Assembly: GCF_000733855.1 (NCBI RefSeq)
Contig: NZ_JPOJ01000001.1
Span: forward strand, 1,302,001-1,366,000
DNA length: 64,000 nucleotides
Direction of reading: 5' to 3'
Source of the DNA: Methylomicrobium agile
GTDB taxonomy: Bacteria > Pseudomonadota > Gammaproteobacteria > Methylococcales > Methylomonadaceae
The notes beneath the pieces are model-generated. The model was not told the origin of the DNA, searched no databases, and saw only the letters and a list, made by a program, of their open reading frames with translations. The position numbers were made by a program, and so were the translations under genes. Below are positions 10,292-19,472 of this stretch, in pieces (positions within the stretch are counted from its first letter, which is position 1; each line of letters opens with the position of its first letter).

Positions 10292-10873
10292 ATGAACCAA
10301 CCCGCGCAGCGCTTCGCCACCTACGAAGACCTCTTCGACCTGCCCGATCATGTGATCGGCGAAATCATTCACGGCCAACTGATCACCCAACCCCGGCCGG
10401 CACCCAAACACGCTTTGGCGATCTCCGGGCTCAGTATGCGATTCGGAGATCCGTTTCATTACGGGCGCGGCGGCCCCGGCGGCTGGTGGATTCTGTTCGA
10501 GCCGGAATTGCATTTGGGACCGCATATTCTGGTCCCGGACATCGCTGGCTGGCGGCGCGAACGCATGCCGGCATTGCCAGAAGAAGCCTATTTCAGCCTC
10601 GCCCCCGACTGGGTCTGCGAAGTGCTGTCGCCCGGTACCGCGCGCATCGACCGCGCCGTCAAAATGCCGATTTACGCCGCGCAACAGATCAACTGGCTCT
10701 GGCTGCTCGATCCCGATATCCGCACGTTGGAAGTTTACAGTCTAGCCGACGGCCACTGGCTGCTCGAAGGCACCTGGAAAGACGACGACAAAGTACGTGC
10801 AGCACCGTTCGCCGAAGTGGTTTTGCAACTCGATGACTTGTGGGTGCCGGAGGTAAGGAAGCCAAGCCCGTAG
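10292..10873 (+). CDS. Uma2-family (DUF820) putative restriction-like endonuclease
   Basis: 193 aa from the ATG at 10292, which gives the typical Uma2 N-terminus (RFATYEDLFDLPDHVIGEII). The frame is open further upstream but runs through the palindromic repeat. The PD-(D/E)XK-like core is visible: WWILFEPELHLGPHILVPDI (E/P-rich strand with Asp), then APDWVCEVLSPGTARIDRAV (Glu followed by a basic residue later), KMPIYAAQQINWLWLLDPD and a C-terminal EV-rich strand. These proteins are abundant in some genomes as solitary genes and their true function is unknown. Nothing around it suggests a partner. Confidence 0.82.
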   Translation: MNQPAQRFATYEDLFDLPDHVIGEIIHGQLITQPRPAPKHALAISGLSMRFGDPFHYGRGGPGGWWILFEPELHLGPHILVPDIAGWRRERMPALPEEAYFSLAPDWVCEVLSPGTARIDRAVKMPIYAAQQINWLWLLDPDIRTLEVYSLADGHWLLEGTWKDDDKVRAAPFAEVVLQLDDLWVPEVRKPSP

Positions 10874-10904
10874 CCAAGCAATCCGCCATAGCCTTGAATA
10901 ATGT

Positions 10905-10934
10905 TGGCGTTTTGCTATCGCGAAAACGCCCTAC
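10905..10934. repeat. short palindrome, half-unit of the GTAGGGCG repeat
   Basis: GGCGTTTTGC and GCGAAAACGCC form a hairpin followed by CTACAG. The same sequence, reverse-complemented, occurs inside the longer repeat at 28794-28870. Confidence 0.6.
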
Positions 10935-10939
10935 AGCTC

Positions 10940-11197
<258 letters not shown>

Positions 11198-11203
11198 CTA
11201 CTC

Positions 11204-11701
<498 letters not shown>

Positions 11702-11828
11702 TTAAAAAGCGGCGATTTTAACCCAAGATGCCATGTAAAGGAATCGACGCGGCAGGCGAAAGAAAATTTCGATTTTGATGCCCTTTCCCTCTCCTTCCCT
11801 CAGGGCAATGCCGTTAAGTGAATGGGCC

Positions 11829-11893
11829 GTAGGGTGGATAAGCGAAGCGCATCCACCACGCCGAGCCGGATGCGCTTCGCTTATCCGGCCTAC
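11829..11893. repeat. near-perfect palindrome inside a nested cruciform
   Basis: GGATAAGCGAAGCGCATCC pairs with GGATGCGCTTCGCTTATCC across a short loop, with GTAGGG and GGCCTAC at the outer edges. A second pair of arms lies outside: CCTCAGGGCAATGCCG at about 11799 and CGGCATTATCCCTCAGG at about 11912. The whole 11798-11931 stretch is therefore a nested inverted repeat, a REP/MITE-type element, and could also act as a bidirectional terminator between coaD and rsmD. Confidence 0.75.
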
Positions 11894-11936
11894 GTAATGC
11901 CCTAATTGAGCGGCATTATCCCTCAGGAAGAGGGGT

Positions 11937-12500
11937 TTATGCTGACTGCAAGTGCCGGGCGAATAACCGGTAAGCCACCTCGCCCGCCGTTTTGTACTTC
12001 AACAATTCCCAGTTGTCCGGCAGCCCCTCAAGCGCCAGACCGGCCTCGGCTTCGACATAAATCCGCGCTGGGTCCGCCAGCCAGCCGTTTTGCTCCAGCA
12101 GCCGGCAGGTTATCAGCGCCAGGTTTTTCGCGAACGGCGGATCCAGAAACACCAGATCGAAGGCTTCCGCCGGTCCGGACAGGAACCGCTCCACCTCCTT
12201 TTCCACAATACGGTTCCGGTTCGATCCCAGCGCGGCCGCATTCGCGCGCAGATTTTTGCAGGCCGTCGCATCGCTTTCGACCTGCACGATCTCTTTCGCG
12301 CCGCGCGAGGCGGCCTCGAAGCCCAGCGCGCCGCTGCCGGCATACAAGTCCAGGCAGCGGCTGCCAGCAATGTCGTATTGCAGCCAGTTGAACAGGGTTT
12401 CGCGAACGCGGCCCGGCGTCGGCCGCAGTCCCGGCACATCCTCAAAGCGCAGCAGGCGGCTGCGCCATTCGCCGCCGATGATCCTGACCTTATTGGCCAC
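11937..12500 (-). CDS. rsmD: 16S rRNA (guanine(966)-N2)-methyltransferase
   Basis: SAM-dependent rRNA methyltransferase of 187 aa. It starts with the family segment VRIIGGEWRSRLL and has motif I CLDLYAGSGALGFEAASRGA (about 49-68), which binds SAM. The catalytic motif IV (LVFLDPPFAKN, about 116-126) is of DPPF type. It overlaps the start of the upstream M16 peptidase gene's 3' end by about 11 bp, so it belongs to the M16-M16-rsmD operon on the minus strand. Confidence 0.95.
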   Translation of the reverse strand: MANKVRIIGGEWRSRLLRFEDVPGLRPTPGRVRETLFNWLQYDIAGSRCLDLYAGSGALGFEAASRGAKEIVQVESDATACKNLRANAAALGSNRNRIVEKEVERFLSGPAEAFDLVFLDPPFAKNLALITCRLLEQNGWLADPARIYVEAEAGLALEGLPDNWELLKYKTAGEVAYRLFARHLQSA

Positions 12501-13806
12501 TTTTCGCCTGCGCGTCGCCGCCGACGGTCACGGTCTGCAACAAATTCAGGTCGACATGGCGTTTGAACGCATCGACGATCGAGGCGACCGTGACCGCGTT
12601 AACCTTTTGCGTAAAGGTATCCAGATAATCGAGCGGCAAATCGTAAAAGCCGATCATCGCGACATAATTGGCGAGCTTCTTGTTGGTGTCGAAGCGCATC
12701 GGAAAGCCGCCGGTGATGTTTTTCTTCGCGGCGGTCAATTCCGCTTCGGTCGGGCCTTTCGCGATAAAGTCGGCCAGCGTCTGGTTCAACACCTTCAGTG
12801 CTTCCCCGGTCTGGTCGTTGCGCGTTTGCAGCCCGAGCACGAACGGCCCTTTTTTCAGCATCGGTTTGAAGGCGCTGTAGGCGCTGTAGGCCAGCCCGCG
12901 CTTCTCGCGGATTTCGTCGAACAGTTTCGACACCAGTCCGCTGCCGCCGAGAATGTGATTGCCGACGAACAGGCTGAAAAAATCCGGATCCTTGCGGTCG
13001 ATGCCGGGCAGCCCGACCAGCACATGGGTCTGAGTCGAAGGATACGCGGTATACTGGCTGGTCGCCTTTGCCGGCATCGCCACATCGGGCAGCGGCGCGG
13101 CCTTTTGCCCGGCCGGCAGATCCTTCAACAAAGCGGCGACGGTGGCTTCGGCCTGCTCGCGGCTCAGGTTGCCGACGAGCACGACGACCGCATTCGCGGC
13201 CACGTAATATTGCCGGTAGAAGGCGCGCAGATCGGCCGCTTTCAAAGGAGCCACCGTTTCGATCAGCCCGCTCTCCGGATGCGCATAGGGATGCTCGCCG
13301 TACAGCGCCTTCGAAAAAGCGATGTCGGCCAGATCGCCGGGCGATTCTTCGCGCAGCTTCAACCCGGCCAGCGTCCGTTTTTTCTCGCGCTGGAAGTCGG
13401 CCTCGTTGAATGTCGGCTTGGTCAGAATCACATGCAGCGTTTCGATCGCCTTGTCGAACAGCGGCTTTTCGGTCAGCGTACGCAGCGTGGCGCTGGCGGT
13501 GTCATTCGAAATGCTCGTCCCGAACTGCGCCCCGACGCTCTCGAAGCGTTCGGCGATCCGGTCCGCATTCCATTGGCCGGCGCCCGTGTCCAGCACGTTC
13601 GAAGTCAGCGCCGCCAGCCCCGCCCGTTTGCCGTCCCGCGCGCTGCCCGCATCGAAATCGATCACGATGTCCGCAATCGGCAAGCCGTCGGTATGCACGA
13701 AAAAAACCCGGGAACCTTGCGCGGTCTGCCAATGCTCGATGTTGACCGACGGCCAGACGGCCTGACTGACCGCGAGCAAGAATAATCCCCATAAACTGTT
13801 ACGCAT
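12490..13806 (-). CDS. M16-family peptidase, non-catalytic subunit
   Basis: 438 aa with an N-terminal signal peptide (about residues 1-20, LWGLFLLAVSQAVWPS). The inverted zinc motif HxxEH expected near residue 60 is absent. The C-terminal half keeps the substrate-binding Arg/Tyr segment EIREKRGLAYSAYSAF. This is the known pattern of paired periplasmic M16 proteins, in which one subunit carries the metal and the partner does not. It overlaps the catalytic partner's stop by one base (TAATG) and is followed by rsmD. It would act as part of a heterodimer degrading peptides in the periplasm. Confidence 0.93.
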   Translation of the reverse strand: MRNSLWGLFLLAVSQAVWPSVNIEHWQTAQGSRVFFVHTDGLPIADIVIDFDAGSARDGKRAGLAALTSNVLDTGAGQWNADRIAERFESVGAQFGTSISNDTASATLRTLTEKPLFDKAIETLHVILTKPTFNEADFQREKKRTLAGLKLREESPGDLADIAFSKALYGEHPYAHPESGLIETVAPLKAADLRAFYRQYYVAANAVVVLVGNLSREQAEATVAALLKDLPAGQKAAPLPDVAMPAKATSQYTAYPSTQTHVLVGLPGIDRKDPDFFSLFVGNHILGGSGLVSKLFDEIREKRGLAYSAYSAFKPMLKKGPFVLGLQTRNDQTGEALKVLNQTLADFIAKGPTEAELTAAKKNITGGFPMRFDTNKKLANYVAMIGFYDLPLDYLDTFTQKVNAVTVASIVDAFKRHVDLNLLQTVTVGGDAQAKSGQ

Positions 13807-15158
13807 TACTTGTCTCCCTTGTGGACGGCTGGTTCGTTGATCGGTTGCGGTTCCAGATAGGCCACGGTCAAATGGTCCTCGATCAGGTATTTTTTCGCGA
13901 CGTCGCGCACCTGCTCGGCGGTGACCTGCTGGATTCTTTTGACGTATTCGTCGACCTTCGGCCAGCCGAGCCCGACCGTTTCGAACATGCCGAGCTGCAT
14001 TGCCTGGTAGAAGTTCGAATCGCGCTGATAGACCTGATTGGCCAGCACCTGCGCCTTGATCCGCTCCAGTTCTTCCTTGCCGATCAGCGTTTTTTGCAGT
14101 TCCGCGATTTCTTTTTTCAGCGCGGCTTCCAGATCGCCGATCTTTTTGCCTTCCGCCGGCGTGCCTTCCAGTTCGAACAAAGTCGACAGCCTCGAAGCCA
14201 GGCTATAACCCGCGCCCGCGCTGACCGCGATCTGTTTGCCGCGCACCAGGCGCGAAGACAGCCGCGCGCTGTTGCCGCCGTCCAGTACGCCGGCCAGCAC
14301 TTCCAGCGCATAGGCTTCCCAGTCCTCTGCCGCAGTCGCCAGCGAAGGCGCTTTGTAGCCCATCGCCAGATACGGCAGCTTGGCCGGCACCTTCACGGTG
14401 ATCTTGCGCACGCCGAGTTGCGGCACTTCGGTTTGCGGTTTGATCGGCTTGATTTCGCTCGGCTTCAATTCGGCGAAATATTTTTCGGCCAGCGCAAACA
14501 CTTCGTCGGCCTTGACATCGCCGACCACGACCAGGGTCGCATTGTTCGGCGCATACCAGCGCTGGTACCAGGCATTCAGATCCTCGACCGTGTAATGGGC
14601 GATATCGCTCGGCCAGCCGATTACCGGATGCTGGTAGGGACTGTTGGTATAGGCCGCGGCCGAGAAATATTCGCCGACTTTCGCCTGCGGATTGTCTTCG
14701 GTGCGCATTCGCCGCTCTTCGGTCACGACTTCCAGTTCTTTTTTCAATTCTTCGGGCAACAGGTGCAGGTGCCGCATCCGGTCGGCTTCCAGTTCGAAGC
14801 TGACCGCCAGCCTGGAAGCGTTCATGGTCTGGAAATAAGCGGTATAGTCGGTGCCGGTAAACGCGTTTTCCTCGCCGCCGTTTTCGGCGATGATCCGCGA
14901 GAACTCGCCCGGCTTCAATTTGTCTGTACCTTTGAACATCATATGTTCCAGCATGTGCGAGATGCCGGTGATGCCGCCCGGCTCGTAACTGGAACCGACC
15001 TTGTACCAGACCTGCGACACCACGACCGGCGAGCGGTGATCCTCCTGGACCAGGACTTTCAGGCCGTTTTTCAGTTGATGCTCCGAAACTTTCGGCTCTG
15101 CGGCGCCGGCGCAAACCGGCAGGCCCAGCACTATCGCACAAAATAATCGCTTTTTCAT
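13806..15158 (-). CDS. M16-family zinc metallopeptidase (catalytic subunit)
   Basis: 450 aa from the ATG at 15158, chosen over an upstream ATG at 15179 because of the Shine-Dalgarno GAGGGAG directly before it and the resulting signal peptide (MKKRLFCAIVLGLPVCAGA). The catalytic motif ISHMLEHMMFKGT (about 67-79) is the HxxEH zinc site, and the third ligand lies in the downstream helix with TEERRMRTEDNPQAK. It is the first gene of the operon with the inactive M16 partner and rsmD. It is divergent from cyoE, with about 100 bp between them. Confidence 0.94.
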   Translation of the reverse strand: MKKRLFCAIVLGLPVCAGAAEPKVSEHQLKNGLKVLVQEDHRSPVVVSQVWYKVGSSYEPGGITGISHMLEHMMFKGTDKLKPGEFSRIIAENGGEENAFTGTDYTAYFQTMNASRLAVSFELEADRMRHLHLLPEELKKELEVVTEERRMRTEDNPQAKVGEYFSAAAYTNSPYQHPVIGWPSDIAHYTVEDLNAWYQRWYAPNNATLVVVGDVKADEVFALAEKYFAELKPSEIKPIKPQTEVPQLGVRKITVKVPAKLPYLAMGYKAPSLATAAEDWEAYALEVLAGVLDGGNSARLSSRLVRGKQIAVSAGAGYSLASRLSTLFELEGTPAEGKKIGDLEAALKKEIAELQKTLIGKEELERIKAQVLANQVYQRDSNFYQAMQLGMFETVGLGWPKVDEYVKRIQQVTAEQVRDVAKKYLIEDHLTVAYLEPQPINEPAVHKGDK

Positions 15159-15257
15159 GACTCCCTCTTGTTGACCCAATGTTAGCGCTTCCGACTATTT
15201 CCATCAGCTAGCGTTCCCTGTATTCTATAAGAATTGTGAAAGATGGTGTGATTTACG

Positions 15258-16145
15258 ATGACGAGCCTCTCTCCGGCCCTGGCCTGGAAAAAATACCTGA
15301 CCCTGTGCAAACCGAACGTGGTCCTGGAAATGCTGTTTACCGCGATCGTCGGCATGCTGCTGGCGGTGCCCGGCATGCCGCCGCTGGACACGCTGGCTTA
15401 CAGTGTTGTCGGGATCGCTTTGGCCGCCTCTTCGGCCGCCGCGATTAACCAGTTTATCGACCGCAAGGCCGACGCTGAAATGCGCCGGACCGAAAACCGG
15501 CCGCTGCCCAAAGGCGAACTTTCCGCGTCACAAGTGATCGCGTTCGCCGCAGTTCTCGGCATCGCGTCGATGGCGCTGCTGGTAACTAAGGTCAACGTGC
15601 TGACCGCGGTTTTGACCTTTGTATCGCTGTTCGGCTATGCGTTCATTTACACCGTCTACCTGAAACGGTTGACCCCGCAAAACATCGTGATCGGCGGCAT
15701 CTTCGGGGCGACTCCGCCGCTCTTGGGCTGGGCCGCGATGACCAACCAAGTACATCCTTACGCGCTGCTGCTGATGCTGATCATCTTCGTCTGGACGCCG
15801 CCGCATTTCTGGGCACTCGCGATCGCCCGGCGCGAAGAGTACGCCAAAGTGAACATTCCGATGCTGCCGGTGACCCACGGCAACGAATTCACGCGCCTGC
15901 AGATTCTGCTGTATACGGTGCTGCTGCTGATCGTGACCGTGCTGCTGTATCTGACCGGCATGTCCGGCCTGATTTATCTCGCCGCGGCGGTACTGTTGGG
16001 ATCGATCTTCATTTATTACGCCGTGCTGATGATGCGGCGGAAGGACAACAAGACCGCGATGCAGACCTTCGCCTATTCGATCATCTACCTCACCGTGCTG
16101 TTCGCGGTGCTGCTGCTCGATCATTATGTCATGATAAGACCATGA
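15258..16145 (+). CDS. cyoE: protoheme IX farnesyltransferase (heme O synthase)
   Basis: Integral membrane prenyltransferase of 295 aa that converts heme B to heme O for terminal oxidases. The first Asp-rich motif NQFIDRKADAEMRRT (about 64-78) and the following RPLPKGELS are typical, as are the YAKVNIPMLPVTHG loop (about 194-207) and roughly eight membrane segments. The start is the ATG at 15258, in frame with MTSLSPALAWKKYL. It overlaps the next gene by 4 bp (ATGA). Cytochrome oxidase subunit genes are not in the window. Confidence 0.96.
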   Translation: MTSLSPALAWKKYLTLCKPNVVLEMLFTAIVGMLLAVPGMPPLDTLAYSVVGIALAASSAAAINQFIDRKADAEMRRTENRPLPKGELSASQVIAFAAVLGIASMALLVTKVNVLTAVLTFVSLFGYAFIYTVYLKRLTPQNIVIGGIFGATPPLLGWAAMTNQVHPYALLLMLIIFVWTPPHFWALAIARREEYAKVNIPMLPVTHGNEFTRLQILLYTVLLLIVTVLLYLTGMSGLIYLAAAVLLGSIFIYYAVLMMRRKDNKTAMQTFAYSIIYLTVLFAVLLLDHYVMIRP

Positions 16146-17158
16146 CTTTCTCCCACCACTTGCAAACGTCTTCGCCCGAACATCCGTTTGCCGAAACCAT
16201 CCGGATTCTCGGCAAGGGCAAGCACGGCTCGCGCCCGCTGACGCAGGATGAAGCCTACCGGGCGATGCGGATGATCCTGGCGGACGAAGTGCTGCCGATC
16301 CAACTCGGCGCCTTTCTGATGCTGATGCGGGTGAAGGAAGAAACGCCGGAAGAGCTGGCCGGTTTCGCGCAGGCCGCGCGCGAGTCGTTCACTGTGGGCG
16401 ACACGCAGAATCTCGCCGATCTGGACTGGTCGACCTACGCGGGCAAACGTCGGCATCTGCCCTGGTATCTGCTGTCGGCGCTCCTGCTCGCCGAAAACGG
16501 CGTGAAGGTTTTGATGCACGGCGCCAAGGGACCGGCGACCGGACGGCTTTATACCGAAGACATGCTCGACGTGCTGGGGCTTTCGCCCGCGCACTCGATC
16601 GCCGAGGCCAAACGACAGTTGGCCGAACGTTCGTTCAGCTATCTGCCCCTGGAACATTTCTGCCCGAAACTGCACGAGATCATCGAACTGCGCCCGATTC
16701 TGGGCCTGCGTTCGCCGGTACACACGCTGGTGCGGCTGTTGAACCCGCTCGACGCCGACTACAGCATCCAGGGCATCTTCCATCCCGGCTACCGGCCCGT
16801 GCACCAACTCGCCGCGCAGTTGCTGAAGCAGCCGCACGCCGCCGTGCTGAAAGGCGAAGGCGGCGAGACCGAGCGTAATCCGGACATGAGCTGCCTCGTG
16901 CAAAGCGTGCATTGCGGCGAACTGTTCGACGAGGAATGGCCGGCCTTATTTGCGAAGCGCCACGTCAAACCCGAAACGCTCGATCCGGCCCAACTGGTCA
17001 AAGTCTGGCGAGGCGAAGCGCGGGACGAATTTGCCGAGGCCTCCGTCATAGGCACGTGCGCCGTCGCCTTGAAACTGCTGGGCAAGGCGGATACACAGGA
17101 GGCCGCGCAGCAACTGGCGGCAATATATTGGGAACGCCGCAATAAAGGTAAAACATAA
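16142..17158 (+). CDS. ybiB: glycosyl transferase family protein related to anthranilate phosphoribosyltransferase (TrpD2/YbiB)
   Basis: 338 aa of the TrpD-like fold: a helical N-terminal domain (LTQDEAYRAMRMILADEVLP, about 37-56), then the phosphoribosyltransferase-type domain. It lacks the canonical TrpD GTGGD PRPP motif: the corresponding region reads YAGKRRHLPWYLLSALLLAE. This substitution is typical of TrpD2/YbiB proteins, which bind nucleic acid rather than make tryptophan. Its start overlaps the cyoE stop by 4 bp, so the pair is co-translated. The physiological role is unsettled in the family. Confidence 0.88.
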   Translation: MTFSHHLQTSSPEHPFAETIRILGKGKHGSRPLTQDEAYRAMRMILADEVLPIQLGAFLMLMRVKEETPEELAGFAQAARESFTVGDTQNLADLDWSTYAGKRRHLPWYLLSALLLAENGVKVLMHGAKGPATGRLYTEDMLDVLGLSPAHSIAEAKRQLAERSFSYLPLEHFCPKLHEIIELRPILGLRSPVHTLVRLLNPLDADYSIQGIFHPGYRPVHQLAAQLLKQPHAAVLKGEGGETERNPDMSCLVQSVHCGELFDEEWPALFAKRHVKPETLDPAQLVKVWRGEARDEFAEASVIGTCAVALKLLGKADTQEAAQQLAAIYWERRNKGKT

Positions 17159-17206
17159 ACTGTCCGGGTAGGCTTATTCCCTATCGTTTTGGCTTTTCTC
17201 GCCGCT

Positions 17207-17332
17207 AGAGCATTTTCATCTCCCGTGTAGGAAAGTCCTCACCTTCTGAAGGGTGCCCTGCCGTTAAGTCCAACCCCGTAGGGTACGCTGTGCGTACCAT
17301 CCATGTCGAAAGGTACGCACAGCGTACCCTAC
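17207..17332. repeat. intergenic repeat family A, copy 1 (partner at 30891-31020)
   Basis: A block starting AGAGCATTTTCAT, through AGTCCTCACCTTCTGAAGG and TGCCGTTAAGTCC, ends in the inverted pair GGTACGCTGTGCGTACC and GGTACGCACAGCGTACC. The copy at 30891-31020 matches over almost the full length. It is non-coding and MITE/REP-like. Confidence 0.8.
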
Positions 17333-17357
17333 GGGGCTGAACCCTTAAGATACAGGC

Positions 17358-17477
17358 GCCGGACGGGATATTTATCCCGTCCGTAACATTTAGATCGCGC
17401 GAACACAGACGATGATTTTATGCTGGCGGTAGGTCTTCAAACGTGGGGGACGGGGTTATAAACCCCGTCCCGCTCAG
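17358..17477. repeat. intergenic repeat family B, copy 1 (partner at 49755-49875)
   Basis: Two hairpins about 70 bp apart: GGACGGGATATTTATCCCGTCC and a GGGACGGGGTT/AACCCCGTCCC stem, then CGCTCAG. The copy at 49755-49875 keeps both hairpins and the spacing, but the linker between them differs more. Together with family A it fills the ybiB-GH5 gap (17159-17522). Confidence 0.8.
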
Positions 17478-17522
17478 GAGCTTCTGGGCTGGGTAAGGCT
17501 GCGGAGCGGATAATGAGCTTTA

Positions 17523-18448
17523 TCAATCAAACCGCGCCGGCAGCCAGCCTCTTTCGACGCATTCCCGGAAGCACCATTCCGGCGCGGTTTCGGTTTTGTA
17601 GGTCCAAAAAAACCAGCCGAGATATTTTTCGAAGGTGGCCACCTGCGCAGCCGCGTAGGCGCGGTAGCCGACATCCATTTGGAATCTATCCATGTGCTCG
17701 AGAGTATAGTTGAAGGGGCCTTCCTCCCACAAAGAAACCACATGCGGGTTAAGTCCCAAGCTCCATTCCCCGACATAGGTCGGCAGGCGCAGTTCCCGAA
17801 TAATCTCGTCGGCTTCCTGTTTCCAGGTAATGGCCGATTTTTCGATATGCCCGTAGATGTCCAGGTCGATGTCGGCGCGGTCGAAACACTGGTAACGATG
17901 GATATCGAACACCACATTCCCGAATTCGGGCCCGGCCATAAATCCGGTATATTCGCGGAACGAACGGAAACCGTCATGAAAAACGACCGCGACGTCTTCG
18001 GGCCGGCAATGCTTCCGGATTCTTTCATAGCCCGACTGGCTGTAGCGCTTCAGATAGTCGGTCGGGACGTCCCAGCGGGGTTCGTTCAACACCTCGATCG
18101 CATGCAGCGCGGAACGGCCCCGGTAGCGTTCGGCCAGTTTTTCGAGCACGTTCAGCGAATGTTCCAGATATTCCGGCCGCGTATGCCATTCGCAGACGTC
18201 CTTGATGCCGCCGTTATCGAAGCCGTTCTGGCAACCCGGCGCCGCGTGCAGGTCGAGCACGATCTGTAATCCATAGGTTTCCGCCCAGTCGAAAGCACGG
18301 TCGAGAATACCGAGGCCGCCGACGACGAAAGGATGCGCCGCAGCGCCGTAGGCGCGATGGTAAGGATAATCGGGCCCGAACAGCCAATGCCCGACCGGAA
18401 TCCTGACCGCATTGATGCCGACGCCGGCCAGCCAGGCAATATCGTCAA
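17523..18448 (-). pseudogene. glycoside hydrolase family 5 protein, truncated at the N-terminus
   Basis: The C-terminal ~308 codons of a GH5 (cellulase/exo-glucanase-like) enzyme. They begin inside the first conserved segment (DDIAWLAGVGINAVRIPVGH) and include LQIVLDLHAAPGCQNG, the acid/base Glu in EVLNEPRWD and the nucleophile Glu in PTYVGEWSLGL. A normal protein would carry about 70-80 more residues, including the RGVNLGGW-type start, and these are missing. Upstream of 18448 the frame stays open to 18710 but only runs antisense through the phage-type gene. The gene therefore looks cut by recombination with prophage DNA. The C-terminus ends in an intact stop. Confidence 0.85.
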
Positions 18449-18452
18449 CGGC

Positions 18453-18947
18453 ATGCCCTGGTCGTTCGACTACAAGGGGTATGGCATTAGTCACGAAAAC
18501 GACGACTGCTACCTGATCCCGACGCTCGAAGGGACCATGAAGATGACCCGCGAGGACCTGCTGATCACCGGCGTGAAGGGCGAAATCTACCCGTGCAAAC
18601 GGGACATTTTCGAAGTGACCTATGAGCCGGCCGATCCCAAAACGGCAATCGGCTTGAATTTCGGTGAAGCGATTGCGGCACTGAAGGCGGGCAAAAAGGT
18701 CGCCCGCCAAGGTTGGAACGGCAAAGGCATGTGGCTGGTATTGATGCCGGGTTTATTTTTGCCGCCCTTCAACTCGCAAGAGCCAGGCGCCAAAGTCAAT
18801 GACAGGACCGCGAAGCACATTAGTAAAGATACGCCGCTGGATTGTCAGCCCTACATCGTAATGTGGACCGCATTAAAGCAGTGGCAACCGGGCTGGTTAG
18901 CCAGTCAGGCCGACATGCTCGCAGAAGATTGGGTTGTCGTCGAATGA
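18453..18947 (+). CDS. phage-type PGDYGL + DUF2829 (Tad2-like) protein, probably 5'-truncated
   Basis: 164 aa from the ATG at 18453. Residues 1-60 (NDDCYLIPTLEGTMKMTRED, GVKGEIYPCKRDIFEVTYEP) match the PGDYGL-type domain found in tailed-phage proteins. Residues 65-164 (NFGEAIAALKAGKKVARQGW ... WLASQADMLAEDWVVVE) match DUF2829, the fold of the Thoeris anti-defence protein Tad2. Phage homologues usually have an extra KYRKKPVVIEA-type N-terminus, absent here because the sequence abuts the GH5 fragment. It overlaps the HAD gene by 4 bp (ATGA). The sequestration function of Tad2 is family knowledge; activity of this copy is not shown. Confidence 0.75.
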   Translation: MPWSFDYKGYGISHENDDCYLIPTLEGTMKMTREDLLITGVKGEIYPCKRDIFEVTYEPADPKTAIGLNFGEAIAALKAGKKVARQGWNGKGMWLVLMPGLFLPPFNSQEPGAKVNDRTAKHISKDTPLDCQPYIVMWTALKQWQPGWLASQADMLAEDWVVVE

Positions 18948-19309
18948 TTATCGCGGTGGATTTTGACGGCACCTGCGTCACGCACGAATACCCCAATATC
19001 GGTCGCGATATTGGAGCCGAGCCGGTGCTAAAGAAGTTGGTTGCGGCAGGTCATCGCTTAATTTTGTGGACCATGCGCAGCGGCGTGCAGTTGGAAGAGG
19101 CAGTGAAATGGTTTGCTGACCGCAACATTCCGTTATTTGGCGTCAACGAGAATCCTACGCAAAAAAACTGGACCCAAAGCCCTAAAGCGTATGCGCAACT
19201 TTATATTGATGACGCCGCTTTCGGCGCCCCGCTGATTGGACCGATAAACTCCGCCGAAAGACCGTATATCGATTGGATCGCGGTGGACTCTGTATTAAAA
19301 ACTCTATAA
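18944..19309 (+). CDS. HAD-superfamily hydrolase, phage-type
   Basis: 121 aa. The start at 18944 overlaps the DUF2829 stop (ATGA). HAD motif I is IIAVDFDGTCVTHEYP with the nucleophile Asp and general acid Asp (residues 5 and 7), motif II is LILWTMRSG, and the C-terminal acidic motif is AQLYIDDAAFGAPL. Short HAD proteins of this kind are common in phage and cassette DNA and probably act on nucleotides or phospho-sugars. It is followed 9 bp later by a 38-aa gene and then a terminator, closing a small phage-derived transcription unit. Confidence 0.8.
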   Translation: MIIAVDFDGTCVTHEYPNIGRDIGAEPVLKKLVAAGHRLILWTMRSGVQLEEAVKWFADRNIPLFGVNENPTQKNWTQSPKAYAQLYIDDAAFGAPLIGPINSAERPYIDWIAVDSVLKTL

Positions 19310-19318
19310 GGAGAGAAT

Positions 19319-19435
19319 GTGAAAAGGTGGTTTAGAAATTTGTGGATCCAAATTCAACTGGAGCTGTTCATGCTGTGGGAGATTTGGCGAAATCGAAAGG
19401 CGAACGAGGAATGGAAAGCGAAATACGAGCGATAA
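19319..19435 (+). CDS. 38-aa phage-type small protein
   Basis: A GTG start at 19319 lies behind a strong Shine-Dalgarno (AAGGAGAGAA at about 19308-19317). The product is Trp- and Lys/Arg-rich (KRWFRNLWIQIQLELFMLWE) with an amphipathic helix-like pattern. It is the last gene before a clear terminator. No family is recognised; it is called on the ribosome site, the position and the terminator. Confidence 0.55.
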   Translation: MKRWFRNLWIQIQLELFMLWEIWRNRKANEEWKAKYER

Positions 19436-19436
19436 C

Positions 19437-19462
19437 AAAAAGGGGCTGACGCCCCTTTTTTA
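19437..19462. terminator. bidirectional rho-independent terminator
   Basis: AGGGGC-TGAC-GCCCCT with an A-run before and a T-run after (AAAA...TTTTTTT). It ends the phage-type unit on the + strand and, read in reverse, also suits the minus-strand gene ending at 19473. Confidence 0.85.
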
Positions 19463-19472
19463 TGCCAGATCT

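Noticed and set aside
18449..18710. N-terminal extension of the GH5 frame
   Set aside because: It runs antisense through the PGDYGL-DUF2829 gene and has no GH5 similarity, so the GH5 is treated as truncated at about 18448.
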